From contig CALKBV010000011.1 in the NCBI GenBank assembly GCA_937775265.1, positions 124,001 to 188,000 of the forward strand: a stretch of 64,000 nucleotides of DNA, given 5' to 3'. The translations under genes were made by a program, and so were the position numbers. The notes under the pieces were generated by a model. The model was given only the letters and a program-made list of their open reading frames with translations, was not told where the DNA came from and ran no database searches. Positions 33,625-41,866 of the stretch are shown here, one piece after another; position 1 is the first letter of the stretch, and the number at the start of each line of letters is the position of its first letter. The DNA comes from an uncultured Pseudomonadales bacterium. Its GTDB lineage: Bacteria; Pseudomonadota; Gammaproteobacteria; Pseudomonadales; Azotimanducaceae.

Positions 33625-34041
33625 ATGACAGAAATCATTCTTCAACCAACAGGTGACCAGGTTCGTGCATTTCGTGACAGGGCCACTGGTGAACCTATTT
33701 CCATGTTGAATCTGCTTAGGTTCAGGAAGAAAGCTGTGTACGAAGACGGTCGTGAATCAGAACTGAGCGGTGAAGAGGCTTATCACCTCTACGGCAAGGC
33801 TTTTAAGGAAATTATGGAGCCTAAAGGCGCGCGTATTGTATATTCCGGAGAGGTTCGAGGGTTTCTGATTGGCGAAGGGGAAGGCGCTTGGGATGCTGTC
33901 GCAGTTATTGAATACCCGTCAACTCAGGTGATGCTCGACATGTTCAGGAACGAGGAATACCAAAAGGCCCAGCAGCACCGTGCTGCCGGTCTTGTCGGAC
34001 AGATGCTGGTTGAATGTGGGCCGGGATTTAATTTTGGTTAG
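33625..34041 (+). CDS. DUF1330 domain-containing protein
   Basis: The protein has 138 residues in a ferredoxin-like dimeric alpha-beta-barrel pattern: ISMLNLLRFRKKAVYEDGRE, YHLYGKAFKEIMEPKGARIV, DAVAVIEYPSTQVMLDMFRN and EEYQKAQQHRAAGL. This matches the DUF1330 family, whose biochemical role is unknown and which often accompanies catabolic genes. It is the last gene of the plus-strand group started by the selenoprotein or the ligase, and converges on a phosphotransferase. Confidence 0.8.
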   Translation: MTEIILQPTGDQVRAFRDRATGEPISMLNLLRFRKKAVYEDGRESELSGEEAYHLYGKAFKEIMEPKGARIVYSGEVRGFLIGEGEGAWDAVAVIEYPSTQVMLDMFRNEEYQKAQQHRAAGLVGQMLVECGPGFNFG

Positions 34042-34145
34042 CTCATGAAAACGCACGAATGTTGGGCTTGGCAGCTTCATGTCGTTCGGAGAGGAATGTT
34101 AGTACTGCGCGGCTGCGCCATTCACATTCAGCTTCGCGGCATTTG

Positions 34146-35192
34146 TTACTGCGAAAGTAGCTTTAATGCGTCGAGTTCAACCAAGGAGCGAAGCGAGTTA
34201 CCCAGTAATGTTTCTGCCAGTTTTCTGCCGCGTTCATTCGCCTGGTCGAGTGTCCCGGCGATGATTACGGCAAAACAGACGAGATAAAGCGCGCAATAGC
34301 GATATCGTTCCCGTGAAGTGTCTAGCGGGTAGTCAAGACCTTCGCTGGTGAGATGCTGGTGATAGACCGCAACCCAGTCTTCCGCGCACCTTACGTCATC
34401 GGAAAGGCTCTGGGTGACAAAATAAGCGATATCGTGTTCTGGCGCTGCCTTGGAAACTGCCTGGTAATCCACCAGTGCATTCCCGTCTTCTGAGAAAAAA
34501 ATGTTGTCTAGGCGGAGGTCACCATGGCCGATGACTAGCGGGCCGTCATGAATAATATCGAGTAAACGATTGACCTGATCAGGCATGGTGTCTAGCAGAG
34601 CGATCTGCTGAGGGGTAATAGCTGCTTCCAGGACATCTGCAAAATCTGTTTTTACGACTGGCCAGCCTACCTGGAAACCACCAATCATGCCTTCGCGCTG
34701 GTAAGGCATGTCATGTTGTTTGATGTCCATGATGTGGTCTGGTTGCCAGGTATTCCTGTGTAGTGATGCGATGCTTTGAATGACTTGGTGTGCTTGGTTC
34801 ACACTACAACCTGTGACCTGGTCGCCAAGCTCAAACCCCTGCAGGTCTTCAAGCAGAAGAACGAAATCGCTGTTTTGTTCATTGAGCTCGGCGTGGTAAC
34901 ACGCGGGTGAACGCATGGGTACGTTGGGCGCGACCTGGGTGTAAAAGCGATACTCCCGTGCGTACATGTCATAGGTAGTTGCAACAGCCCTGTTTGCCTC
35001 CGTTTTGGTTGGGAACTTTGCAATAAGAGTCGTCGGACCTTCGCTGGCTTTCAGGTGTAACCGGGTAACCAGTCCCAATAGTCCACCCCCTTCCCCAAGT
35101 GCTTCGATGTTAAATGATTCAACCGCGTATCCGAGTTTGTCGGTGAGCCATTTGGCGCTAATTTCTTCTGGGCTTGTAGGGAAGCTGGACAA
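34146..35192 (-). CDS. Phosphotransferase-family kinase (APH/ecdysteroid-kinase-like)
   Basis: The protein has 348 residues with a protein-kinase-like fold. The catalytic loop is VIGHGDLRLDNIFFSEDG with the Brenner motif HGDxxxxN (about residues 210-217). The metal-binding position normally reads DxD or DWQ and here reads DYQAVSKA. The N-terminal lobe has LGEGGGLLGLVTRLHL and LIAKFPTK with the ATP-binding Lys. Members phosphorylate small hydroxylated compounds. A paralogue at 57202 has the more usual DWQ. It has no operon partner on its own strand downstream. Confidence 0.85.
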   Translation of the reverse strand: MSSFPTSPEEISAKWLTDKLGYAVESFNIEALGEGGGLLGLVTRLHLKASEGPTTLIAKFPTKTEANRAVATTYDMYAREYRFYTQVAPNVPMRSPACYHAELNEQNSDFVLLLEDLQGFELGDQVTGCSVNQAHQVIQSIASLHRNTWQPDHIMDIKQHDMPYQREGMIGGFQVGWPVVKTDFADVLEAAITPQQIALLDTMPDQVNRLLDIIHDGPLVIGHGDLRLDNIFFSEDGNALVDYQAVSKAAPEHDIAYFVTQSLSDDVRCAEDWVAVYHQHLTSEGLDYPLDTSRERYRYCALYLVCFAVIIAGTLDQANERGRKLAETLLGNSLRSLVELDALKLLSQ

Positions 35193-35256
35193 TTTGGCTG
35201 ATCTCCAATGGGAAGAGTAATTTAGTGATGTTGAGGATACCAGCCGGATTTGGAAA

Positions 35257-35643
35257 TCACCAAATCAAGCCGCGCATAGCGCCATCATTATGGTGAACAA
35301 CCATGGAATCATGGGTTGGAAAGACCAGCTCGCCGGATAGTTTAGGGACATGCTGGAACCCCCGGGAGGTGTGATCAACGATCACGAAACCATAATTAAA
35401 AAACAGCGTGATACCGATCAGCCAGAGGGGAGCACTGCCAATACCCGATAGGTTTGGCAATGATGACCACAGACAGGCGATGAAGAATATGAATGAATAC
35501 AGGCAAAGCGCCAGGAGGTTTTCAAGAAAGAAGGGAAAGCGAAAAATAGTAAGCGCCTGAAAGTCAGAAGCCGGGCGTGGGTGACGCCAATCAACCAACG
35601 GACCGCTCCCTGATTTCATGCAGGGTTTTTGCATGCGATTCAC
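35257..35643 (-). CDS. Small membrane protein, unrecognised, possibly truncated
   Basis: The protein has up to 128 residues and starts at GTG 35643, overlapping the MFS stop (GTGA); an ATG three codons on is an alternative. It has two hydrophobic segments (FLENLLALCLYSFIFFIACL and SAPLWLIGITLFFNYGFVIV), then a soluble tail with VDHTSRGFQHVPKLSGELVF. It ends abruptly at RGLIW. The tail looks like the start of another domain, so the gene may have lost its C-terminus. The family is not recognised. Confidence 0.55.
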   Translation of the reverse strand: MNRMQKPCMKSGSGPLVDWRHPRPASDFQALTIFRFPFFLENLLALCLYSFIFFIACLWSSLPNLSGIGSAPLWLIGITLFFNYGFVIVDHTSRGFQHVPKLSGELVFPTHDSMVVHHNDGAMRGLIW

Positions 35644-37025
35644 GGTTGATCCGGTAGAAACTGATGCAGATAATCGCGAGTGCTCGTCATCACGAGGACG
35701 GCCGGGCCAAGAGCCCAGCCGAATCTCAGAACGGATTCGCTCGATACAGTAGCGGGGTCTGCGCCCTGGGGAATGCCTGCGAAATCTATGATCAGGCCGG
35801 CGAAAATCGCGCCGGAGCCGCCGATAGCCTTGCCTGCAAATGATGCCGCCGCATAGTAGATGCCTTCCTGGCGTCTTTTATATCGGCGTTCATGTTCATC
35901 GGTCACGTCAGCGATCATGCTGGATGTGAGTGGTATAGCTGCACCCAGACCGATCCCTGAAATGGTCCCACTGATGATGTAGAGAGGGGCAATGATCGGG
36001 TCGCTATTAGGCGGTAACAAGTCCAGCAACCGAAGAATGATGACGTAGGAGGTGAAGATCGCATACCAGCAGTGGCCTGCGATATAGAGGTGTTTCTTTT
36101 CTTTGAAAATAGTCGACAGAGGCCTTGTCAGCAGCGTCCCGGTGACGACACCAACGACACCGCCGGTAAAAAGGAAAGTCATTTGATTGGGTGTCAGTTC
36201 AAAAAAATAGGTGCCGGTATAGATGATGAGTGCCTGGACCATCCCCTGGCTCATACCGGCGATGATCGAAGCGGTAACGACAGCCGTAAACGAGGGGATA
36301 CTAAATGCCTTAAGGATGTCACCCAGCATTGATCTGGGTGAAAAGCGATCTTCCGGGCCCGGTTGCGGTAGGTGTTTTATCTGGCTGTGGGTTCCAAGGG
36401 CAGAGACCCAGACACCGATGACCATGATAAAAAAGCCAGCCATAGCGAATGGTGGGTAGGCATCTGGGTCGAGTTGGCCATTGTCATAGTTTGCCGTAGC
36501 GCCAAAAAATATGATCGGACCGCCAATCAGGACTGCAAACATGCCGAGCAACTGTAATACCATCCGGACAGAGGACAGTAGGGTTCGTTCGTCATAGTCG
36601 CTGGTTAACTCGGCCCCCAGGGACATATGGGGTACTGAGTAAAAAGTCATAAAGGTTCTGGTGGCAATAGAGAAAATGGTCAGCCACCAGAAAAGTCCCA
36701 TTTCGGTCAGGCCGGCGGGGGGTGCAAACAGGAAATAAAAGGATGCAGCAAAAGGAATCGCTGCTGCATACATATAAGGGTGTCGTCTTCCCCAGCGTGA
36801 TCTTGTTGAATCGGACAGGGCTCCCACCATCGGGTCGCTGATTGCATCCACGATAAGTGCGAGGAAAATTGCTATTCCAGACAGGGTCCCTGAAAGTCCC
36901 AGGACCTGGTTGTAGTAGAAGAGAAGAAAAAATCCGAAGGCCGCGGATTTAATACCTTCCGGAAGCTGGCCAATGCCAAAGGCTATTCTTACTCGCCAGG
37001 GCACGGGGGTGTAATCAGGTTTCAT
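35640..37025 (-). CDS. MFS transporter of the GPH (MelB-like) cation:glycoside family
   Basis: This 461-residue, 12-helix carrier has RIAFGIGQLPEGIKSAAFGF, then GIAIFLALIVDAISDPMVGA with the conserved DxxxDP acidic pair that binds Na+ or H+ in MelB-like carriers. It continues LSDSTRSRWGRRHPYMYAAA, the GPH loop 2-3 motif. The family imports glycosides and related solutes with a cation; in catabolic regions like this, members also carry organic acids. Its stop overlaps the small membrane gene start. Confidence 0.88.
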   Translation of the reverse strand: MKPDYTPVPWRVRIAFGIGQLPEGIKSAAFGFFLLFYYNQVLGLSGTLSGIAIFLALIVDAISDPMVGALSDSTRSRWGRRHPYMYAAAIPFAASFYFLFAPPAGLTEMGLFWWLTIFSIATRTFMTFYSVPHMSLGAELTSDYDERTLLSSVRMVLQLLGMFAVLIGGPIIFFGATANYDNGQLDPDAYPPFAMAGFFIMVIGVWVSALGTHSQIKHLPQPGPEDRFSPRSMLGDILKAFSIPSFTAVVTASIIAGMSQGMVQALIIYTGTYFFELTPNQMTFLFTGGVVGVVTGTLLTRPLSTIFKEKKHLYIAGHCWYAIFTSYVIILRLLDLLPPNSDPIIAPLYIISGTISGIGLGAAIPLTSSMIADVTDEHERRYKRRQEGIYYAAASFAGKAIGGSGAIFAGLIIDFAGIPQGADPATVSSESVLRFGWALGPAVLVMTSTRDYLHQFLPDQP

Positions 37026-37126
37026 TCAATCACTTAATTGCACTGGCAGAGAGCCAGAGAACCGATAGATTTGACATCACGACCCAGCTTGGTAGGTAAA
37101 CGCTAACTTTTTGGTGCTAGCGGGAG

Positions 37127-38380
37127 TCAGGAATATTCAACTCTAGGGTCATTGGGGTAGATCCATTCGTCTCCCATGACCTGCTCAACTCGCAGTTCAG
37201 GTGGAATATTTTCGGCGCCAATGACACGATCTGTCTGCTGATTCCAGTGATAGATCCTGGCTTCCTGGTAAGACAGTGGTACACCCTTGAAACCATAGGA
37301 CTCCATGGATTTCTGAATCGCCTCGCCGAATTCGGTATCTTCCAGCAACACATCATTCAGCCGCTCACCGTCATTCACTGTCCAGTAATCTGGCCGCTCG
37401 CCATCTCCCCAATCAGGCACCATTGTCCAGGTCTCAAACAGCGTCTGGTTGATACTGATAGGCCAGAACAGCAGCGGTGGTATAGCTCGATGGCTAAGTG
37501 GCGATACCCAATTCGGGAAAATGCCATAGGACTGCGTGCAGGTGCGTCCGATTTCGCCCACGGTTTCGATTTCAGGCAATTCCGGCAATTCGATGGAGCT
37601 ACTCTGATTCCCGCCTTTGGGTCTCGGTGCAACCATTCGACCATGCCCATTTGGGTAGAAGGAGTTTACATTGCGACGGTCATCCAGCGCCGGTGCCACT
37701 GTGCTGGGGTGGATGCTTTTTACGTGGTAGACCTCGGTGTTGGACTCCATTGCAATCTTCCAGTTACAGTTGAGTACAAACGTGTGTCTCGCCGCCAGTC
37801 GAACCTTATCAAACTGGAATTCTGCCCATTCATCGGCGATCGGACCCAGATATTCGAGCAGGCTGACACAGTTTTCATCGAAGTTCACAAAGATGAAATT
37901 ACCGAAACGTTCACAGCGAACAGGGATCAGGCTGCGGCAGGAAAAATCCAGGTCGGTGAAGTCTTCCGGGTCCCGAACAGATATCAGCTCACCCTGGTGG
38001 GTATAGGTCCAGCCATGATACTTGCAGCTAAGTCTTGCCTTGCGGCCTGACTTTTCAGTCACTATAGGCGCGCCCCTATGTCTGCAGGTATTGTAATGGG
38101 CGTAAATTTTGCCATCATCTCCGTGAACAATGATGACCGGTTGGCCAGCGTTCTCCCATAGCATGTAGGACCCAGGATCAGGGATCTCGTCTATGTGGGC
38201 AGCAAATAGCCAGGATTTGCGCCACAGGTGTTCTTTCTCCAATTCGTAAAAGCGCTGGTCTGTATATCGACCCGCAGGGAGGTCTGGTAAATGGGGGAAA
38301 CCAACAGGGGGTTCTGTCCTTGCAGCTTCGTATTCCATCAACCGCTTTAGGGTGGTAATTTGTTGTTCATTCATACCCAT
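37127..38380 (-). CDS. Rieske aromatic-ring-hydroxylating oxygenase, alpha subunit
   Basis: The protein has about 417 residues. The Rieske [2Fe-2S] ligands are C99-x-H101 (NTCRHRGAPIV) and C119-x2-H122 (LSCKYHGWTY). The catalytic domain has LNCNWKIAMESNTEVYHVKS with the mononuclear iron ligands EVYHVKSIHP (two His) and a later Asp expected. Such terminal oxygenases add one or two oxygen atoms to aromatic, steroid or alkyl-amine substrates and need a separate reductase, which is not encoded nearby. The start at 38380 is set by TAGGAGC about 10 bases upstream. It is followed after 101 bases by the GPH carrier gene. Confidence 0.9.
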   Translation of the reverse strand: MGMNEQQITTLKRLMEYEAARTEPPVGFPHLPDLPAGRYTDQRFYELEKEHLWRKSWLFAAHIDEIPDPGSYMLWENAGQPVIIVHGDDGKIYAHYNTCRHRGAPIVTEKSGRKARLSCKYHGWTYTHQGELISVRDPEDFTDLDFSCRSLIPVRCERFGNFIFVNFDENCVSLLEYLGPIADEWAEFQFDKVRLAARHTFVLNCNWKIAMESNTEVYHVKSIHPSTVAPALDDRRNVNSFYPNGHGRMVAPRPKGGNQSSSIELPELPEIETVGEIGRTCTQSYGIFPNWVSPLSHRAIPPLLFWPISINQTLFETWTMVPDWGDGERPDYWTVNDGERLNDVLLEDTEFGEAIQKSMESYGFKGVPLSYQEARIYHWNQQTDRVIGAENIPPELRVEQVMGDEWIYPNDPRVEYS

Positions 38381-38568
38381 GATCAATGCTCCTATTGGCC
38401 CGCAACCCCGTTAGACTATCGGCTGGATTTGGAAATTGCAACGTGTTACAAAAAAGACCCGCGATTTCTGTCCGAGGGCCGGAATGACGCGTGTTTTAAG
38501 AGCCCTTATTAAGATATAGTCTCATACCGGGCTGACAGATGACAAAGACAAATTAAAGGAGAAGTTCC

Positions 38569-39816
38569 TTGGCACAAGCAAAGAAGAAAACCGCTGCAAA
38601 AAAAGCTGCAGCGAAAAAAACAGCGACTAGATCGACTAAGAAGAGTGTCGTCAAGAAATCTGCTACTAAAAAAGTAGCTGCGAAATCGACTAAGAAGAGT
38701 GTCGTCAAGAAATCTGCTGCTAAAAAAGTAGCTGCGAAATCGACCAAGAAGAGTGTCGTCAAGAAACCTGCTGCTAAAAAAGTAGCCGCGAAAGCCAGAA
38801 AGGCTCCTAGAACTGTCGCTAAAAAAGGCGCTTCAAACAAAGGGCCTTCAAACGCGACGCTCAAGGCTATGCATCTGAAAATGCTTCGCATTCGCCGGTT
38901 TGAAGAAAGAGCCGGTAAGTTGATGGAAGACGGCAAGGTTCCGGGAGCGTTGCACCTTTATGTAGGCCAGGAAGCCGTAGCCTCGGGTGTTATGCAGCAT
39001 CTCTCCAACGAGGACTGGATCACTTCCACTCACCGTGGCCATGGCCATCTGGTTGCGAAGGGCGGCGAATTTAAGCCTATGTTTGCGGAACTGTTCGGCC
39101 GATCAACCGGCTATTGCAATGGTAAAGGCGGCAGTATGCATATCTCGAATATGGATCTCGGTATGCTGGGTGCTAACGGAATCGTTGGTGGCGGCCCACC
39201 AATTGCAATGGGTGCAGCGTTTTCGAATCAGTTTAAGGGGAACAAAAACGTTTCTATCGCTTTCTTCGGTGACGGTGCGTCCAACGAGGGCAGTGTCCAT
39301 GAGGCAGCTAATATGGCAGCGCTCTATAAACTGCCGTGTGTCTTTGTTTGTGAAAACAACGGCTACGGCGAATACACGCCGCAGGCAGACCATCAGGCAA
39401 TCGTTGATGTAGCTGACCGCGCCTCTGGATATGGTATGCCAGGTGTGATTTGCGACGGCATGGATGTCATGGCTGTCTATGAAGCAGCCGGTGAAGCAAT
39501 TGAACGCGCGCGCAGTGGCGGTGGACCAACGCTTCTGGAATGTAAAACCTATCGTTATTACGATCATGTTGGTATCAGGGGAATGGGTCTTACCTATCGT
39601 ACTGACGAGGAAGTTGAGGCGTGGAAGAAAAAAGATGCGATTAACTCCTTTGAGAAACGGTTGATCCAGCTCGGTGTAATGAGCAGAAAACAACTCGACG
39701 CGCTTGATGCGGCGATTGGTGAAGAACTTGAAGAAGCCATTCAGTATGCAAGTGATTCTCCTTATCCAACACCGGATCAATTACTCGAAGATGTCTATTA
39801 CGTGAAGGGAGCATAA
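38569..39816 (+). CDS. 2-oxo acid (acetoin/pyruvate-type) dehydrogenase E1 alpha with Lys/Ala-rich N-terminal tail
   Basis: The protein has 415 residues. The C-terminal 320 are a normal E1alpha: MLRIRRFEERAGKLMEDGKV, WITSTHRGHGHLVAKGG and the thiamine diphosphate motif GDGASNEGSVHEAANMAALY with ENN after it. The N-terminal 95 residues are a Lys/Ala/Ser/Thr tail (AKKKTAAKKAAAKKTATRST), then three copies of an 18-residue unit STKKSVVKKSA(A/T)KKVAAK, resembling histone H1-like C-terminal tails. TTG start with AAAGGAGAAG site. With E1beta, E2 and E3 it decarboxylates a 2-oxo acid or cleaves acetoin to acyl-CoA. Confidence 0.92.
   Translation: MAQAKKKTAAKKAAAKKTATRSTKKSVVKKSATKKVAAKSTKKSVVKKSAAKKVAAKSTKKSVVKKPAAKKVAAKARKAPRTVAKKGASNKGPSNATLKAMHLKMLRIRRFEERAGKLMEDGKVPGALHLYVGQEAVASGVMQHLSNEDWITSTHRGHGHLVAKGGEFKPMFAELFGRSTGYCNGKGGSMHISNMDLGMLGANGIVGGGPPIAMGAAFSNQFKGNKNVSIAFFGDGASNEGSVHEAANMAALYKLPCVFVCENNGYGEYTPQADHQAIVDVADRASGYGMPGVICDGMDVMAVYEAAGEAIERARSGGGPTLLECKTYRYYDHVGIRGMGLTYRTDEEVEAWKKKDAINSFEKRLIQLGVMSRKQLDALDAAIGEELEEAIQYASDSPYPTPDQLLEDVYYVKGA
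38632..38793 (+). repeat. Three tandem 54-bp repeats encoding the basic E1alpha tail
   Basis: Copies start at 38632, 38686 and 38740, each 54 bases (18 codons), with only a few base changes between copies. All are in frame and encode STKKSVVKK followed by SAT/SAA/PAA and KKVAAK. In-frame tandem copies suggest recent expansion by slippage or unequal crossing. Confidence 0.92.
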
Positions 39817-39819
39817 GTT

Positions 39820-40821
39820 ATGTCAGAAGCGAAAAAACCGGAACCCAGAGTTCTGCCTTATGTCCTGGCAATTAACGAAGGGATTCGTACAGTACTCCGT
39901 GAGCAGGATGATTCTTTCCTTGCTGGTGAAGACGTTGCGGCGGCAGGAAGTGTTTATGGATACTGCGGCGGTCTACTTGATGAGTTTGGTTCAAGACGGG
40001 TTATTGATACGCCAATTTCCGAAAAAGGAATTATGGGGTTAGGTGTGGGTGCGTCTGCAACTGGTTGCCGTCCAATCATTGACCTGATGTTTATGGACTT
40101 CCTGGGTGAATGCATGGATGAAGTCGCCAACCAGATGGCCAAGATGCGATTTATGTTCGGCGGCAAGGCAACACTGCCTGTCACTGTACTGACGATGGGC
40201 GGGGCTGGTGGAGGTATGGCAGCCCAGCATTCTCAAAGCCTGGAAGCCTGGCTCGCTCATTTGCCTGGCATGAAGGTGGTTATGCCATCGGATGCCTATG
40301 ATGCCAAGGGTATGATTATAGCGGCCGCTCGTGACGATAATCCGGTCTTTGTTGTGTTGAACAAACAATCACTCGCGATGTCAATGGAAGTGCCTGAGGA
40401 ATCTTATGAAGTTCCTATTGGCGAAGCCGTTGTTCGAAAGCAGGGAACTGATCTCACTATTGTTGCTTTCGGACGAATGGTTCACGAGGCTCTTGATGCC
40501 GCGGAACAGTTAAAGGATGTTGGCCTCAATGTCGAAGTCATCGACGCGCGAAGCGTTCAGCCTTTCGATACTGCAACTGTCGTCGCTTCCATCAAGAAAA
40601 CTCACCGTGCACTGATTGTCCATGAAGCGGTCAAGTTTGGTGGCATCGGCGGAGAGATTTCAGCGCAGATTCAGGAAGAAGCATTTGACTACCTGGATGC
40701 GCCAATCATGAGGGTCGCGGCGCCATTTTCGCCAGTACCCTTTAGCCCTGCGCTTGAAAAGCTTTATATCCCGAATGCAGCCGGTATTGTTACGAAGGTT
40801 AAAGAGACGCTTGGGCTGTAA
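39820..40821 (+). CDS. 2-oxo acid dehydrogenase E1 beta
   Basis: This 333-residue, full-length E1beta has the early FLAGEDVAAAGSVYGYCGGL, the E1alpha contact RVIDTPISEKGIMGLGVGAS, TMGGAGGGMAAQHSQSLEAW with the catalytic-loop His, VVMPSDAYDAKGMIIAAARD and the C-terminal domain EVIDARSVQPFDT. It starts 3 bases after the E1alpha stop, so the subunits are made together. The heterotetramer holds two thiamine diphosphate sites. Substrate (acetoin, pyruvate or branched) is not decided by the sequence. Confidence 0.93.
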   Translation: MSEAKKPEPRVLPYVLAINEGIRTVLREQDDSFLAGEDVAAAGSVYGYCGGLLDEFGSRRVIDTPISEKGIMGLGVGASATGCRPIIDLMFMDFLGECMDEVANQMAKMRFMFGGKATLPVTVLTMGGAGGGMAAQHSQSLEAWLAHLPGMKVVMPSDAYDAKGMIIAAARDDNPVFVVLNKQSLAMSMEVPEESYEVPIGEAVVRKQGTDLTIVAFGRMVHEALDAAEQLKDVGLNVEVIDARSVQPFDTATVVASIKKTHRALIVHEAVKFGGIGGEISAQIQEEAFDYLDAPIMRVAAPFSPVPFSPALEKLYIPNAAGIVTKVKETLGL

Positions 40822-40833
40822 AAGGGTTGTTCG

Positions 40834-41817
40834 ATGACGGTTCAAACAATAGGCATAGTTGCCAACCCTGCCTCTGGTAAAGATGTTCGGCGGTTGGTTG
40901 CTCGCGCCTCGGTATTCGATAACCGAGAGAAGTGCGCGATTATCAGGCGGGCCCTGTCCGGAGCGATCAATGCCGGCGGCTACAAGTTTGCCTTCCTTGA
41001 CGACTCTCACAACATTGCCGGCGGTGCGCTGCTGGAATTGGGTGAAGATTGTGAAGCCGAGAGGGTACCCTCGCTGGGTACTTCGTCGGTTCTCGATACG
41101 ATCCAGGGGGCACGGAACCTGAAAGAGATCAATCCCATCGCCACCCTGATACTTGGTGGTGACGGTACCAGTCGAGCGTTTGTTAAAGGCTGGCGGGATT
41201 CTGTATTGCTACCTCTATCTACTGGCACCAACAATGTCTTTCCAAGAATGTCTGAGGCAACCGTTGCTGGCGCTGCCCTAGGCGTGCTGGCAGCCGGCGG
41301 TGTTTCCCTTGAAGAGGTGGCGGTGCCGGTGAAAATAATCGATGTGGAGATAGAAGGCGAGAGTCCCGACCTTGCGTTGATTGATGCGGTAGTGACTCGC
41401 GACAAGTTTATTGGATCTCGCGCACTTCTTGATGGCGATATGATCAATAGGATTCTACTGACCCGAGCGGAACCAACCGCGGTTGGTATGACAGCAGTAG
41501 GTGGGCTTATCCGTCCTACACCCGAAGATGAAGATGCAGGCTTGCACCTAACACTGGGGCGAACGGGCAAGCATCAGGTTCATGCGCCGATAGCGCCTGG
41601 CCTTTATGAAACCCTGAACGTCCATAAAGCTGAAGTGACGCCATTTGGAAAAGTGGTTGAATTCAAAGGGCCCTGTGTCCTTGCGTTTGATGGTGAAAGA
41701 GAACGTGAAATCCAGGTGGGACAAACCGTTCGAATGCGAGTCAGTCGAACCGGGCCCAGCGTACTGGATGTTGACAAAACAATGCACCTTGCAGCGAGCC
41801 GCAAGGTGTTTAACTAA
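40834..41817 (+). CDS. NAD-kinase-fold protein of the AcoX type
   Basis: The protein has 327 residues. The ATP-NAD kinase-like fold shows IGIVANPASGKDVRRLV at the N-terminus, the ATLILGGDGTSRAFVK motif (GGDGT) and PLSTGTNNVFPRMSEA (GTNN). AcoX proteins of unknown function lie in acetoin dehydrogenase operons of other bacteria and share this fold. The position between E1beta and E2 fits that. It might regulate the complex or make a cofactor such as a phosphorylated nucleotide; no reaction is known. Confidence 0.85.
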   Translation: MTVQTIGIVANPASGKDVRRLVARASVFDNREKCAIIRRALSGAINAGGYKFAFLDDSHNIAGGALLELGEDCEAERVPSLGTSSVLDTIQGARNLKEINPIATLILGGDGTSRAFVKGWRDSVLLPLSTGTNNVFPRMSEATVAGAALGVLAAGGVSLEEVAVPVKIIDVEIEGESPDLALIDAVVTRDKFIGSRALLDGDMINRILLTRAEPTAVGMTAVGGLIRPTPEDEDAGLHLTLGRTGKHQVHAPIAPGLYETLNVHKAEVTPFGKVVEFKGPCVLAFDGEREREIQVGQTVRMRVSRTGPSVLDVDKTMHLAASRKVFN

Positions 41818-41866
41818 GAACTGAATTTCGGATAATGATTTGTTATTCGACTAATGGGAGCAACTG

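Noticed and set aside
35218-35260. Reading the TGA after RGLIW of the small membrane protein as selenocysteine
   Set aside because: The downstream frame has no redox motif, no suitable hairpin was seen, and the following residues do not resemble a domain.
38492-38520. Promoter with -10 TATAGT before the dehydrogenase operon
   Set aside because: The -35 region (TGTTTT) is too poor to support a confident call.
38553-38936. Long open frame on the minus strand opposite the E1alpha tail
   Set aside because: It is the antisense of the Lys/Ala repeats and gives a low-complexity Phe/Ala/Leu protein; no ribosome-binding site.
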